DNA of 5,796 bases from Nanobdellota archaeon (GCA_018894775.1 JAHIPG010000351.1:1-5796); one strand, 5' to 3'. Counted from the stretch's first letter, positions 1 through 5,012 are shown. Notes: generated by a model not told the origin, from the letters alone. Made by a program: numbers and translations.

Positions 1-13
1 CCATTTTGATAAT

Positions 14-184
14 ATGAAAAAAGAACTTATGGATATACTCTGCTGCCCGGTATGCAAATCAGATCTGGAGTTAAGGGTTGAGAAAGAGGAAAAAGATGAA
101 ATAATCGAAGGAAAACTTGTTTGCAGAAAATGCGGTGAGTACAAGATTGAGGATGGAATACCGAATCTGCTGCCGAAGGAATGA
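14..184 (+). CDS. trm112: Trm112-family methyltransferase activator (zinc-ribbon protein)
   Basis: This 56-aa protein is a small cytoplasmic zinc-ribbon partner. In archaea and eukaryotes Trm112 binds and activates several SAM-dependent methyltransferases that act on tRNA, rRNA and translation release factors. The sequence begins MKKELMDILCCPVCKSDLEL. It has a CPVC knuckle (Cys11 and Cys14), a second CRKC knuckle (Cys37 and Cys40), and ends in the family's characteristic EDGIPNLLP tail. This length is normal for archaeal and bacterial members; the eukaryotic insert is absent. The first ATG is chosen because the conserved MDIL segment follows at once. The frame stays open upstream to the window edge (HFDN before the Met), so a slightly longer N-terminus cannot be excluded. 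No promoter lies inside the window. What is seen is the zinc-ribbon and tail; the activator role is family knowledge. I am confident of the family. Confidence 0.9.
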   Translation: MKKELMDILCCPVCKSDLELRVEKEEKDEIIEGKLVCRKCGEYKIEDGIPNLLPKE

Positions 185-248
185 AACATGAAACTAGTGT
201 CCTGCAAATTTGGGGTTTTGAGGTAACTAACATACTTTGAAACATGTT

Positions 249-264
249 GGTCACCCGAGGTCAC
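249..264. repeat. Tandem GGTCAC half-sites, 10 nt apart
   Basis: GGTCAC occurs at 249-254 and again at 259-264, exactly one helical turn apart, with a related GGTAAC at 222-227. They lie in the spacer between trm112 and the next operon, well upstream of its TATA box. The arrangement could be a protein binding site, but copies this short may be chance. Confidence 0.2.
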
Positions 265-321
265 ACTCTGATAAGTTCATAAAACAGTAGCATTATGAAA
301 AAGTGAATGTCCAACTCAGTG

Positions 322-347
322 TTTTTAAGTATTTTTCATGTCTTTTT
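322..347 (+). terminator. Triple T-tract, probable archaeal terminator after trm112
   Basis: Three runs of five T at 322-326, 332-336 and 343-347 recur every 10 to 11 nt, with no strong hairpin before them. Archaeal RNA polymerase typically terminates at clustered T-tracts without a stem-loop. This cluster lies about 140 nt after the trm112 stop and before the promoter of the following operon, so it suits the end of the trm112 transcript. It is an inference from composition only. Confidence 0.4.
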
Positions 348-380
348 GAAAGTGTTTCATAGAATTTTAATCACAAATTA

Positions 381-388
381 TTTATACT
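381..388 (+). promoter_or_regulatory. Archaeal TATA box for the 432-1469 operon
   Basis: TTTATACT sits about 44-51 nt upstream of the ATG at 432. With the usual archaeal distance of about 25 nt, transcription would start near 408-412, giving a leader of about 20 nt that contains the GGTGA ribosome binding site at 422-426. The right end of the box overlaps the inverted repeat at 387-405, which would let a bound repressor block TBP or the polymerase. Confidence 0.55.
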
Positions 389-405
389 ATGTATCCCATA
401 CATAG
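387..405. promoter_or_regulatory. Perfect inverted repeat, probable operator
   Basis: CTATGTAT-CCC-ATACATAG is an exact 8-bp inverted repeat around a 3-nt centre (19 bp in all). It begins at the right edge of the TATA box and ends just before the predicted transcription start. This is the position of repressor operators in archaea. It is too AT-rich and too close to the start to be a terminator. The binding protein is unknown; none of the three downstream products has an obvious helix-turn-helix, although the first, small and basic, could be tested as an autoregulator. Confidence 0.55.
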
Positions 406-431
406 ACTGATAGATACACAAGGTGAGAAAC

Positions 432-773
432 ATGAATATAGAAGGAATGAGAAAATTGAAAAAAATGCGAGAGAAGGTTAAAGAAGAATTGGACCATATC
501 TCCAGAGGCGATTTTAACCAAAACCTGTTGAGATCAGCATATTGGGGAATACGTCTTCACGGACTAGGAAAAAAAGCTGAAAGAGAGATATCCAAGGAGG
601 AGGCTTTAGTAAATGCCCTTAAATTTATAAAAAAAGATACACCAAATTTTTGTCTACGATATGATGAAACTTTTTTTGATAAGAAATCTCTCTGCAAACT
701 ATCTAAAGATAATCCCTCGGTGTATTCATGTCTTTGTAGAGCTAAAAGAAAAAGTAAAAAGGAGGTGATATAG
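432..773 (+). CDS. Small basic cysteine-containing protein, first gene of an operon
   Basis: I do not recognise this 113-aa protein. The N-terminal third is strongly charged and helical (MNIEGMRKLKKMREKVKEEL). A central segment carries SAYWGIRLHGLGKKAE, and four cysteines fall in the C-terminal half (Cys74, Cys88, Cys100, Cys102). The tail is Lys/Arg-rich. There is no signal peptide or membrane helix, so it is probably cytoplasmic. The pattern would suit nucleic-acid binding or a partial metal site, but this is inference. The start is the ATG at 432, because AGGTGAG at 421-427 is a good ribosome binding site 4 nt before it; an in-frame GTG at 423 lies inside that site and is less likely. The stop codon shares one base with the start of the next gene, so the two are translationally coupled. 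Expression probably depends on the TATA box and palindrome at 381-405. Confidence 0.65.
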   Translation: MNIEGMRKLKKMREKVKEELDHISRGDFNQNLLRSAYWGIRLHGLGKKAEREISKEEALVNALKFIKKDTPNFCLRYDETFFDKKSLCKLSKDNPSVYSCLCRAKRKSKKEVI

Positions 774-955
774 TGAGACTTAGAGATAATTTCTGGTCCT
801 GGATGTGTAGGCGTCCGCGAGTGAAACTTTTCTTTCCAGAGAGATGCGGTTGTGAGCTTGAAGAAGTTGAACAATCTCTTGGAGGTTCTCTTGGAACAGA
901 AACCGGTGTAAAAGGCTATGTAAAAGGAAAATACAGATGCAAAAAAGGAAGATGA
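773..955 (+). CDS. 60-aa basic cysteine-containing protein, overlapping second gene
   Basis: This short protein starts with GTG and is not a family I recognise. It begins MRLRDNFWSWMCRRPRVK and has cysteines at positions 12, 25, 27 and 56, with a Cys-Gly-Cys in the middle. A Gly/Thr/Ser-rich stretch (residues 37-46) separates an acidic segment from a Lys-rich tail. Evidence that it is real: a strong GGAGGTGA ribosome binding site at 761-768, 4 nt before the GTG, and a one-base overlap with the upstream stop, typical of coupled operon genes. A CxC plus two further cysteines could bind a metal, possibly with cysteines of the 113-aa neighbour, but the spacing is not a known motif. The next gene starts 4 nt after this stop, so all three are probably co-transcribed. 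Confidence 0.55.
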   Translation: MRLRDNFWSWMCRRPRVKLFFPERCGCELEEVEQSLGGSLGTETGVKGYVKGKYRCKKGR

Positions 956-959
956 TAAG

Positions 960-1469
960 GTGGGCGTAGCAGGGATGAACCCCTTATGGGTTTCTGTTTG
1001 CATAACCACGGTACTGGTCTGTATTACAGGATACTATGCGTGGGAAATACGAAAATCACGCCTTGAATCCATACGACCAATTTTTTATTTGAAAACAGGA
1101 ATGTACTCTATTGGTGGGGGGATGCACGCACTTTATTTAAAGAATATGGGCAAGGTTGCCAGAGATATTAACATAGACATTGAAACCAGTAATAATGAAA
1201 AAAAATCATTCTTTGTTCCCGCTTTAGATTTAGGTCAAGAAATTGATTTGCAGGTAAATTTTCAACAAATTAGAGAAAATAATGGGTTTGTTGACGTTAA
1301 ATTAAAGTTTAAGGATGGATATAATAGAAACCTTGCTGACAGACTTCATGTAGATTTCAAGCGACTGTCTAAAGAGAAAAGAGAAATTACTTTCCAATCA
1401 TCACCAATAGAGCGTCACCTCAAAGGGATGAGAAATTCTCTTGAGAAAATAGAGAGAAAGTTAAGCTAA
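960..1469 (+). CDS. Membrane-anchored protein with NxGxxA beta-type domain
   Basis: This 169-aa protein has one hydrophobic helix at about residues 8-27 (PLWVSVCITTVLVCITGYYAW) followed by positive residues (RKSR). The positive-inside rule therefore puts the N-terminus outside and the rest in the cytoplasm. After the helix comes SIRPIFYLK and then LYLKNMGKVARDINIDI (58-74). An 'RP' segment followed by an N-x-G-x-x-A strand pair is common in uncharacterised single-span proteins of bacteria and archaea whose soluble part is predicted as a beta-sandwich. The C-terminus (134-169) is highly charged and helical. No catalytic residues are visible, so an anchoring or partner-binding role is inferred. 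The GTG at 960 is preferred because it lies 4 nt after the previous stop with AAGGAAG at 945-951 upstream. An in-frame ATG at 975 (residue 6) keeps the helix and is an alternative. Confidence 0.65.
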   Translation: MGVAGMNPLWVSVCITTVLVCITGYYAWEIRKSRLESIRPIFYLKTGMYSIGGGMHALYLKNMGKVARDINIDIETSNNEKKSFFVPALDLGQEIDLQVNFQQIRENNGFVDVKLKFKDGYNRNLADRLHVDFKRLSKEKREITFQSSPIERHLKGMRNSLEKIERKLS

Positions 1470-1487
1470 AATAAGACATCAAGATAT

Positions 1488-1616
1488 TCAGACGAAACGG
1501 AAAGCTGACGATATAATATATCTCCCTGCACCCTTGCTGTAGGGGAAGATTTGTTTTTTCATCGCTTGCCATTCAGGCTCGCAATCAAAACCCATGCAGA
1601 TAAGCGACTTGCTCAT
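1488..1616 (-). CDS. Possible 42-aa cysteine-containing peptide or gene remnant
   Basis: On the minus strand an ATG at 1616 opens 42 codons ending in TGA at 1488. The product begins MSKSLICMGFDCEPEWQAMK and ends in SAFRFV. Its composition is protein-like, and the segment IC-x2-FDC-x5-AMKK reappears, with a shorter gap, in the broken ORF at 3161-3263. Against it: there is no clear ribosome binding site, and the + strand hairpin at 1523-1546 lies within it. It may be a genuine small protein, or the end of a decayed gene. It is the only coding candidate in the otherwise gene-free 1470-1769 stretch, where the rest shows only the terminator and the TATA box of the next gene. Confidence 0.25.
   Translation of the reverse strand: MSKSLICMGFDCEPEWQAMKKQIFPYSKGAGRYIISSAFRFV
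1523..1559 (+). terminator. Bulged hairpin followed by T-tract, end of the 432-1469 operon
   Basis: TCCC+TGCA (1523-1530) pairs with TGTA (1538-1541) and GGGA (1543-1546), with one bulged G at 1542 and a CCCTTGC loop. A run of six T follows at 1554-1559. It lies about 55 nt after the stop at 1469 in a stretch without a convincing + strand gene, so transcript termination or 3'-end stabilisation is the simplest reading. The ACCCTTGCTGTA part (1530-1541) occurs again at 5059-5070. Confidence 0.4.
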
Positions 1617-1726
1617 TTCATTCGCAAATCCCTGTTAACATGCCTTAATTTGTGACCTGCTCTATGGAAAGATGTTTAGATAGAATGCTATTTTGTTTTC
1701 CTATCAATAAAAAATTATCGGATACA

Positions 1727-1738
1727 TTTAAAAATATA
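1727..1738 (+). promoter_or_regulatory. TATA box of the TIR gene
   Basis: TTTAAAAATATA lies 32-43 nt upstream of the ATG at 1770. A start about 25 nt downstream of its centre would be near 1757, leaving a very short leader that still holds GAGGGAG (1759-1765), 4 nt before the ATG. The TIR gene thus seems to have its own promoter, separate from the upstream operon. Confidence 0.45.
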
Positions 1739-1769
1739 GAATGACATTATAAGTTATTGAGGGAGTAAT

Positions 1770-2588
1770 ATGTCGAAAACACAAAACTACTATGTGTATG
1801 TGTTCCAACTAGATTATGGTAAGAGATCTAAAGAAAGAGATTTTATTAAGGATATCATTGAGACATTTCCCAAAAATGTTTTGACAGGATATTATTTTTG
1901 TGTTAATAACAATCCATATAATCTTAGATTCTATATGATTCTCACATTTAGAGAAAGAAATGAAGATTTTGAGAATTTTATTAGAGAAAAATATCCACAT
2001 AAGCGCAGGATATATAACCTATTTCCTGTAGACTTTATTACTTCTATGCAAAATAGAGGTTATTCGGTCTTTTCCATCATTGACCTCAACGATTATGACA
2101 TGACGCTTAAATCAGGAATGATATTCCTGTTTCCAGAAAAATCAGATTTGGAGAAAATATGGCGTGCCGACACAATTCCATCTACATTGGGGTTCCTATG
2201 CTATTCAAGTAAAGATAAAAAGAGTGTAGATAGGATTTTTGAAGAATTGCAGAAGAAATGTATACGGACATGGTATGATATGATAGAAATAAAACCGGGT
2301 GATAGGATCTCTCAAAAAATTAATCAAGGAATGTACGAGTCCAATGTGGGGGTAGTATGTCTCTCGAAAAATATGTTAGCATCTGGTTATGCTGAGGCAG
2401 AGCTAGGATATTTTTTGACAGAATCATTTTTACCTAATGGAAAAAAATTAATCCCTCTGCTATTAGACTTATCTCCAAAGGATTTACCCCCATTACTCCG
2501 TGATGTACAGTGTATCGACCTTTCCAAAAATTTTGGAGAGGGCATTTCAAAACTAACCAATTTTCTACAAACCATTCAAGAACTCTAG
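1770..2588 (+). CDS. Two-domain protein with C-terminal TIR domain, probable immune NADase
   Basis: This 272-aa soluble protein carries a TIR domain at about residues 139-270. Its first strand reads LGFLCYSSKDKKSVDRIFEE (140-159). The BB-loop region is WYDMIEIKPGD (168-178), and the strand VGVVCLS (193-199) leads to SGYAEAEL (205-212). Aligned with the family pattern S-x-W-x-x-x-E-L, Glu211 is the probable catalytic residue, with Tyr207 in place of the usual Trp. Prokaryotic TIR domains of this type hydrolyse NAD+ or make nucleotide signals, usually to stop phage spread by killing or arresting the cell. Residues 1-135 form an unrecognised alpha/beta domain rich in aromatic residues; by analogy with other TIR fusions it may sense the trigger. 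The start is supported by GAGGGAG at 1759-1765. The catalytic role is inferred from family knowledge; the TIR assignment itself is secure. Confidence 0.85.
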   Translation: MSKTQNYYVYVFQLDYGKRSKERDFIKDIIETFPKNVLTGYYFCVNNNPYNLRFYMILTFRERNEDFENFIREKYPHKRRIYNLFPVDFITSMQNRGYSVFSIIDLNDYDMTLKSGMIFLFPEKSDLEKIWRADTIPSTLGFLCYSSKDKKSVDRIFEELQKKCIRTWYDMIEIKPGDRISQKINQGMYESNVGVVCLSKNMLASGYAEAELGYFLTESFLPNGKKLIPLLLDLSPKDLPPLLRDVQCIDLSKNFGEGISKLTNFLQTIQEL

Positions 2589-2589
2589 G

Positions 2590-2641
2590 ATGCCTTTAAA
2601 ATATGCTGATATTTTATTTGGTGAAGACAATAATAGCATGT
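2590..2641 (+). pseudogene. Possible truncated start of a gene that followed the TIR gene
   Basis: One base after the TIR stop codon an ATG opens a frame reading MPLKYADILFGEDNNSMF before it runs antisense into the transglutaminase gene; the frame as a whole stops after 53 codons. One-base spacing is typical of operon partners, and the first residues look protein-like. The rest of the frame is the reverse of a well-supported gene and has low plausibility. This may be the stub of a partner gene cut off by a rearrangement near 2640, or chance. There is no ribosome binding site beyond CTAGG. Confidence 0.15.
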
Positions 2642-3118
2642 TTATTTACAGCCCCACCAATACACCTTTAAATCACCTTCATACCCTAAAATTCTCTTCT
2701 CATTACATTCATGCAACCCACCGGATGTACTTTCGAGGATATAACACTTAGAATCACTTAATACTTCGACCCAAGCATGACCACCACCATGCCAACGACC
2801 AATTACCACACATACGTCATCTTCTTTTATACCCATAGCTAGTAAAATAGAAGCCAGCAGAAAAGATGTATCTTCACAGTCTCCTGTTCCTAATCTCAAA
2901 GTTTGTGCTGAAAATTGCCAATAATCAGGACGCTGCCATCTGCTGTCATCCTGGACATATCTTATTTTTTGATGAATATAATTGAGTGCCGCATTGAAAG
3001 GGTGTTCTGGATATTGAGCCCTTATTTCCTCTATGACATGATGAGGGATTTGTTCAGGCACTATAAACCTATTGAATGGATATCTACCGTTTCGTATATG
3101 TGTTGGGCATTCTCTCAT
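2642..3118 (-). CDS. Transglutaminase-like cysteine peptidase-fold protein
   Basis: This 158-aa protein has the transglutaminase-like papain-fold core. The nucleophile region is GDCEDTSFLLASILLAMGI (79-97, Cys81). The histidine region is GGGHAWVEV (111-119, His114), and the third position falls in ILESTSG (127-133), giving Glu129 where most relatives have Asp. The preceding FNAALNYIHQKIRYVQDDS (41-59) is the helix usually found before the core. Members of the fold cleave or cross-link peptides; the substrate here is unknown. There is no signal peptide, so it is probably cytoplasmic unless the N-terminus is incomplete. The ATG at 3118 is the only practical start, since a stop codon lies three codons upstream in frame, and no ribosome binding site is seen. 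A TATA-like box at 3148-3155 suits a nearly leaderless message. It is convergent with the TIR gene and divergent from the RT gene. Confidence 0.8.
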   Translation of the reverse strand: MRECPTHIRNGRYPFNRFIVPEQIPHHVIEEIRAQYPEHPFNAALNYIHQKIRYVQDDSRWQRPDYWQFSAQTLRLGTGDCEDTSFLLASILLAMGIKEDDVCVVIGRWHGGGHAWVEVLSDSKCYILESTSGGLHECNEKRILGYEGDLKVYWWGCK

Positions 3119-3147
3119 TTTTATCTATGGAAGTTATGAATTTAATG

Positions 3148-3155
3148 AATATAAA
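3148..3155 (-). promoter_or_regulatory. TATA box for the transglutaminase-like gene
   Basis: Read on the minus strand, TTTATATT lies 30-37 nt upstream of the ATG at 3118. The expected start point, near 3126, would leave a leader of about 8 nt. This agrees with the absence of a ribosome binding site, as leaderless messages are common in archaea. Confidence 0.4.
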
Positions 3156-3160
3156 TTTTG

Positions 3161-3263
3161 CTAAGATTTTTTCATTGCTCCGCAATCAAAACATAATATT
3201 GGGCAAATTGCTCCCTTTGTCTGCACAAGCACAGGCAATATTTTTAATATGGGCTACAGCCAT
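3161..3263 (-). pseudogene. Frameshifted remnant of a small cysteine-rich (zinc-knuckle-like) protein
   Basis: On the minus strand an ATG at 3263 opens MAVAHIKNIACACADKG. Dropping one G from the GGG that follows continues as AICPILCFDCGAMKKS and a stop at 3161; without that change the frame ends at a TGA a few codons later. The joined reading is a 33-aa Cys-rich peptide (CxC, then C, C and C-G) resembling zinc-binding knuckles. The span of 103 nt equals 34 codons plus one extra base. It shares the IC...FDC...AMKK pattern, including the 12-nt CGCAATCAAAAC on the + strand, with the ORF at 1488-1616. It may be a decayed copy or a sequencing indel. The evidence is suggestive only. Confidence 0.25.
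3241..3250 (+). promoter_or_regulatory. TATA-like box upstream of the RT gene
   Basis: TTTTTAATAT is the best TATA-like element ahead of the reverse transcriptase. Transcription about 25 nt from its centre would begin around 3270, exactly where the small ORF at 3271 starts, so that ORF could be translated leaderless, or the first 115 nt could be the 5' untranslated region of the RT message. Confidence 0.35.
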
Positions 3264-3270
3264 GTAGGAA

Positions 3271-3417
3271 ATGGAAAAAATGAGTTATAGATATAACGAC
3301 AAAATGAAAGGATATACGACAATGATGGCGTATATGAACGAGTTAGGCGAAATACTCGCAAACTTAAATAGAAAGATGTTGCATTATGAAAACTATGGAA
3401 GTGTTACTACTAAATGA
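3271..3417 (+). CDS. Possible 48-aa leader peptide overlapping the RT start
   Basis: The frame begins MEKMSYRYNDKMKGYTTMMA and ends in GSVTTK, running 32 nt into the reverse transcriptase gene in another frame. It is Met- and Tyr-rich with no known motif. It is in favour that the ATG coincides with the predicted transcription start and that the RT gene has no good ribosome binding site of its own, so coupled translation would explain how the RT is made. Against it: short length, no homologue I recognise, and the left inverted repeat (3342-3362) falls inside it. It could also be the 5' fragment of a gene interrupted at that repeat. Confidence 0.25.
   Translation: MEKMSYRYNDKMKGYTTMMAYMNELGEILANLNRKMLHYENYGSVTTK
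3342..3362 (+). repeat. Left inverted repeat of the RT cassette
   Basis: GTTAGGCGAAATACTCGCAAA matches the reverse complement of 4900-4921 at 18 of 22 aligned columns, with one 1-nt gap and three mismatches; the outermost nine bases are identical. It lies 23 nt before the RT start codon. The outer seven bases fit the integron core consensus GTTRRRY. Confidence 0.45.
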
Positions 3418-4894
3418 TAGTTTGGATAAGGAACATTTACTAAAAGGACTTCTTCAGTACAACTATTTCCCTTCACAAAAAAGGAACAAAGAAGAACTTC
3501 CGCCTATACTGAACTCGAAAAGCTTAACTCCTGAAATTTCAGAAAAACTGATAAAGCTATCTCATAGAAAAGATGGTTACGATCAAGTTGAGTATAAGAT
3601 GACAAGATATAATAATGTACCAAGACCCCTGAATATACCACATCCGATTCCGTATACCAAACTATGCCATTCATTGCATGATAATTGGGAAAAGATAGAA
3701 TATATTACGCAAACAGAAAACAGTTTAATAATTCCAAAAAAGCATAGCGATGACCGAATTATCATAATGGATTATGAAAACACTAAGAGGAAAATCGAAC
3801 GTCATATAAAGCTTTCATTCAATAAAAAATTTTATGTAAATACAGATATTTCAAACTTCTATCCGAGTATTTACTCGCATTCAATTTCGTGGGCATTGGT
3901 TGGGTTAGAAGAGGCAAAAAAAGACAGAAACCCAGAGCGATGGTTCAATCAAATTGATAAATACCAAAGATTGACAAAAAGAAATGAAACTAATGGAGTC
4001 CCAATTGGCCCAGCAACATCTAACATTATTTCCGAATTAATCTTAGCAAGAATTGATAAAAAATTAAATAAGGAAGGTTTTGAGTTCATAAGATTTATTG
4101 ATGATTACACCGCTTATTTCGATACTTACGAAAAAGCAGAAGAATTTATTCGTAGACTGTCGGAAGAATTATCGAGATACAAATTGTTACTAAACATCGA
4201 GAAAACTGTTATTGAACAATTACCTTCTCCATCTTCACTTGAATGGATAGTGGACTTAACAACTCGAATGCCTGACAAAGGAAATATTAGCCCTACAAAT
4301 ATAATTCGTTTTTTAGATTATGCTGTAACTAAACAAGCTATTAGCCCAGATGGTAGCATAATTAAGTATGCTGTTAAATGCGTCATATACCATGTAAAAG
4401 ATGACGTGGCTGAATTACTTCTTAAGTATTTGTTAAGTCTTTGCATAAAATATCCTATACTTCTTCCGGTATTGGACATCTTATTTGGAAAAATAACATT
4501 TGACGCAGAATTCCCATATACTGACCAATTATTGAAGATACTCAATGAGCATGCAATTAATAAACGCTCTGACGCAATGACATGGTCTTTGTATTATTTA
4601 AATAATTTTTCTCAACCCATACCTAGAGGAATAGCAGAAAATGTGATCAAATCTGAGGATTGCATTTCTATCTTATTTCTTTATTTGTCAAAACAATATG
4701 ATAATGAAATAGTAGCTTTTTGTGATGATTTAACATCCAAAAGTGATCTTTTCCTTTTGGACCAGTATTGGTTACTTCTCTATCAATTGTTTTTTGATGG
4801 AAAAATTTCCAATCCATACAAAGATGACAATGACAAAGGTGAAGTGTTTAACATCCTCAAGAATGAGGGGGTAAGTTTTATTGAATCAAGATGA
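3386..4894 (+). CDS. Reverse transcriptase of the UG/Abi (defence-associated) type
   Basis: This 502-aa protein has an RT palm and fingers domain in about its first 290 residues. RT landmarks: KKHSDDRIIIMDYE (118-131); motif A NTDISNFYPSIY (152-163, Asp154); motif B-like NGVPIGPATSN (203-213); motif C FIDDY (237-241, Asp239 and Asp240); motif D LLLNIEKT (267-274). The usual YADD is FIDD. There is no maturase/HNH region as in group II introns, and no retron-type signature is seen. Residues about 300-500 are helical and repeat-like, as in AbiA, AbiK, Abi-P2 and related 'unknown group' RTs that block phage infection by making cDNA or untemplated DNA. The PHPIPY...LC (85-94) and YPSIYSHSISWAL (159-171) segments recall the DRT-type enzymes, but I cannot fix the subtype. 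Start: ATG 3386 or Met4 at 3395; neither has a clear ribosome binding site. No partner gene is adjacent. Confidence 0.85.
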   Translation: MKTMEVLLLNDSLDKEHLLKGLLQYNYFPSQKRNKEELPPILNSKSLTPEISEKLIKLSHRKDGYDQVEYKMTRYNNVPRPLNIPHPIPYTKLCHSLHDNWEKIEYITQTENSLIIPKKHSDDRIIIMDYENTKRKIERHIKLSFNKKFYVNTDISNFYPSIYSHSISWALVGLEEAKKDRNPERWFNQIDKYQRLTKRNETNGVPIGPATSNIISELILARIDKKLNKEGFEFIRFIDDYTAYFDTYEKAEEFIRRLSEELSRYKLLLNIEKTVIEQLPSPSSLEWIVDLTTRMPDKGNISPTNIIRFLDYAVTKQAISPDGSIIKYAVKCVIYHVKDDVAELLLKYLLSLCIKYPILLPVLDILFGKITFDAEFPYTDQLLKILNEHAINKRSDAMTWSLYYLNNFSQPIPRGIAENVIKSEDCISILFLYLSKQYDNEIVAFCDDLTSKSDLFLLDQYWLLLYQLFFDGKISNPYKDDNDKGEVFNILKNEGVSFIESR

Positions 4895-4899
4895 TATGT

Positions 4900-4921
4900 T
4901 TTGCTCGTACTATCGCCTAAC
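4900..4921 (-). repeat. Right inverted repeat of the RT cassette, GCCTAAC core
   Basis: This is the partner of 3342-3362 and begins 5 nt after the RT stop codon. Its outer end reads TCGCCTAAC on the + strand, and GCCTAAC fits RYYYAAC, the first core of an integron attC site. A compact palindrome follows at 4937-4952, as in many attC arms. The complementary 3' core GTTRRRY was not found downstream; GTTGAAA at 5039-5045 is the nearest and misses one position. Confidence 0.45.
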
Positions 4922-4936
4922 ACAACATAAAAGGTT

Positions 4937-4952
4937 TGTGCCTTACGGCACA
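4937..4952 (+). repeat. Perfect hairpin TGTGCC-TTAC-GGCACA
   Basis: An exact 6-bp stem with a 4-nt loop starts 42 nt after the RT stop codon. It is followed by CCCC, not by T residues, so it is not a standard terminator. It could be the inner arm of an attC-like recombination site, an RNA structure at the end of the RT message, or a dispersed palindromic element. Confidence 0.5.
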
Positions 4953-5006
4953 CCCCAAGCGCTTTAATGTTTTCAGAGGGGGATGGAAAGTTTTAACAGA
5001 AAAACA

Positions 5007-5012
5007 TTTTTT
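5007..5012 (+). terminator. T-tract after the RT gene
   Basis: Six T residues follow an A-rich stretch (GAAAAACA) about 113 nt after the RT stop. In archaea such a tract is enough to end transcription. If it does so here, the RT transcript includes the GCCTAAC site and the hairpin at 4937-4952. Confidence 0.3.

Noticed and set aside
27..254. 75-codon minus-strand frame over trm112
   Set aside because: It is the reverse of a well-supported zinc-ribbon gene and has no motif of its own.
557..1009. 150-codon open frame on the minus strand
   Set aside because: It is antisense to the three-gene operon, Ser/Phe/Leu-rich as mirror frames often are, and lacks a ribosome binding site, while the + strand frames have strong ones and tight operon spacing.
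3076..3267. 63-codon hydrophobic + strand frame, membrane-peptide-like
   Set aside because: It begins inside the transglutaminase-like gene on the other strand, has no ribosome binding site, and its hydrophobicity comes from reading AT-rich antisense DNA.
4318..4545. Minus-strand frame within the RT gene
   Set aside because: It is a mirror of the helical C-terminal half of the RT, without start signals.
4937..4952. Hairpin as an intrinsic terminator of the RT gene
   Set aside because: No T-tract follows it; the next bases are CCCC. The T-run at 5007-5012 is a better candidate.
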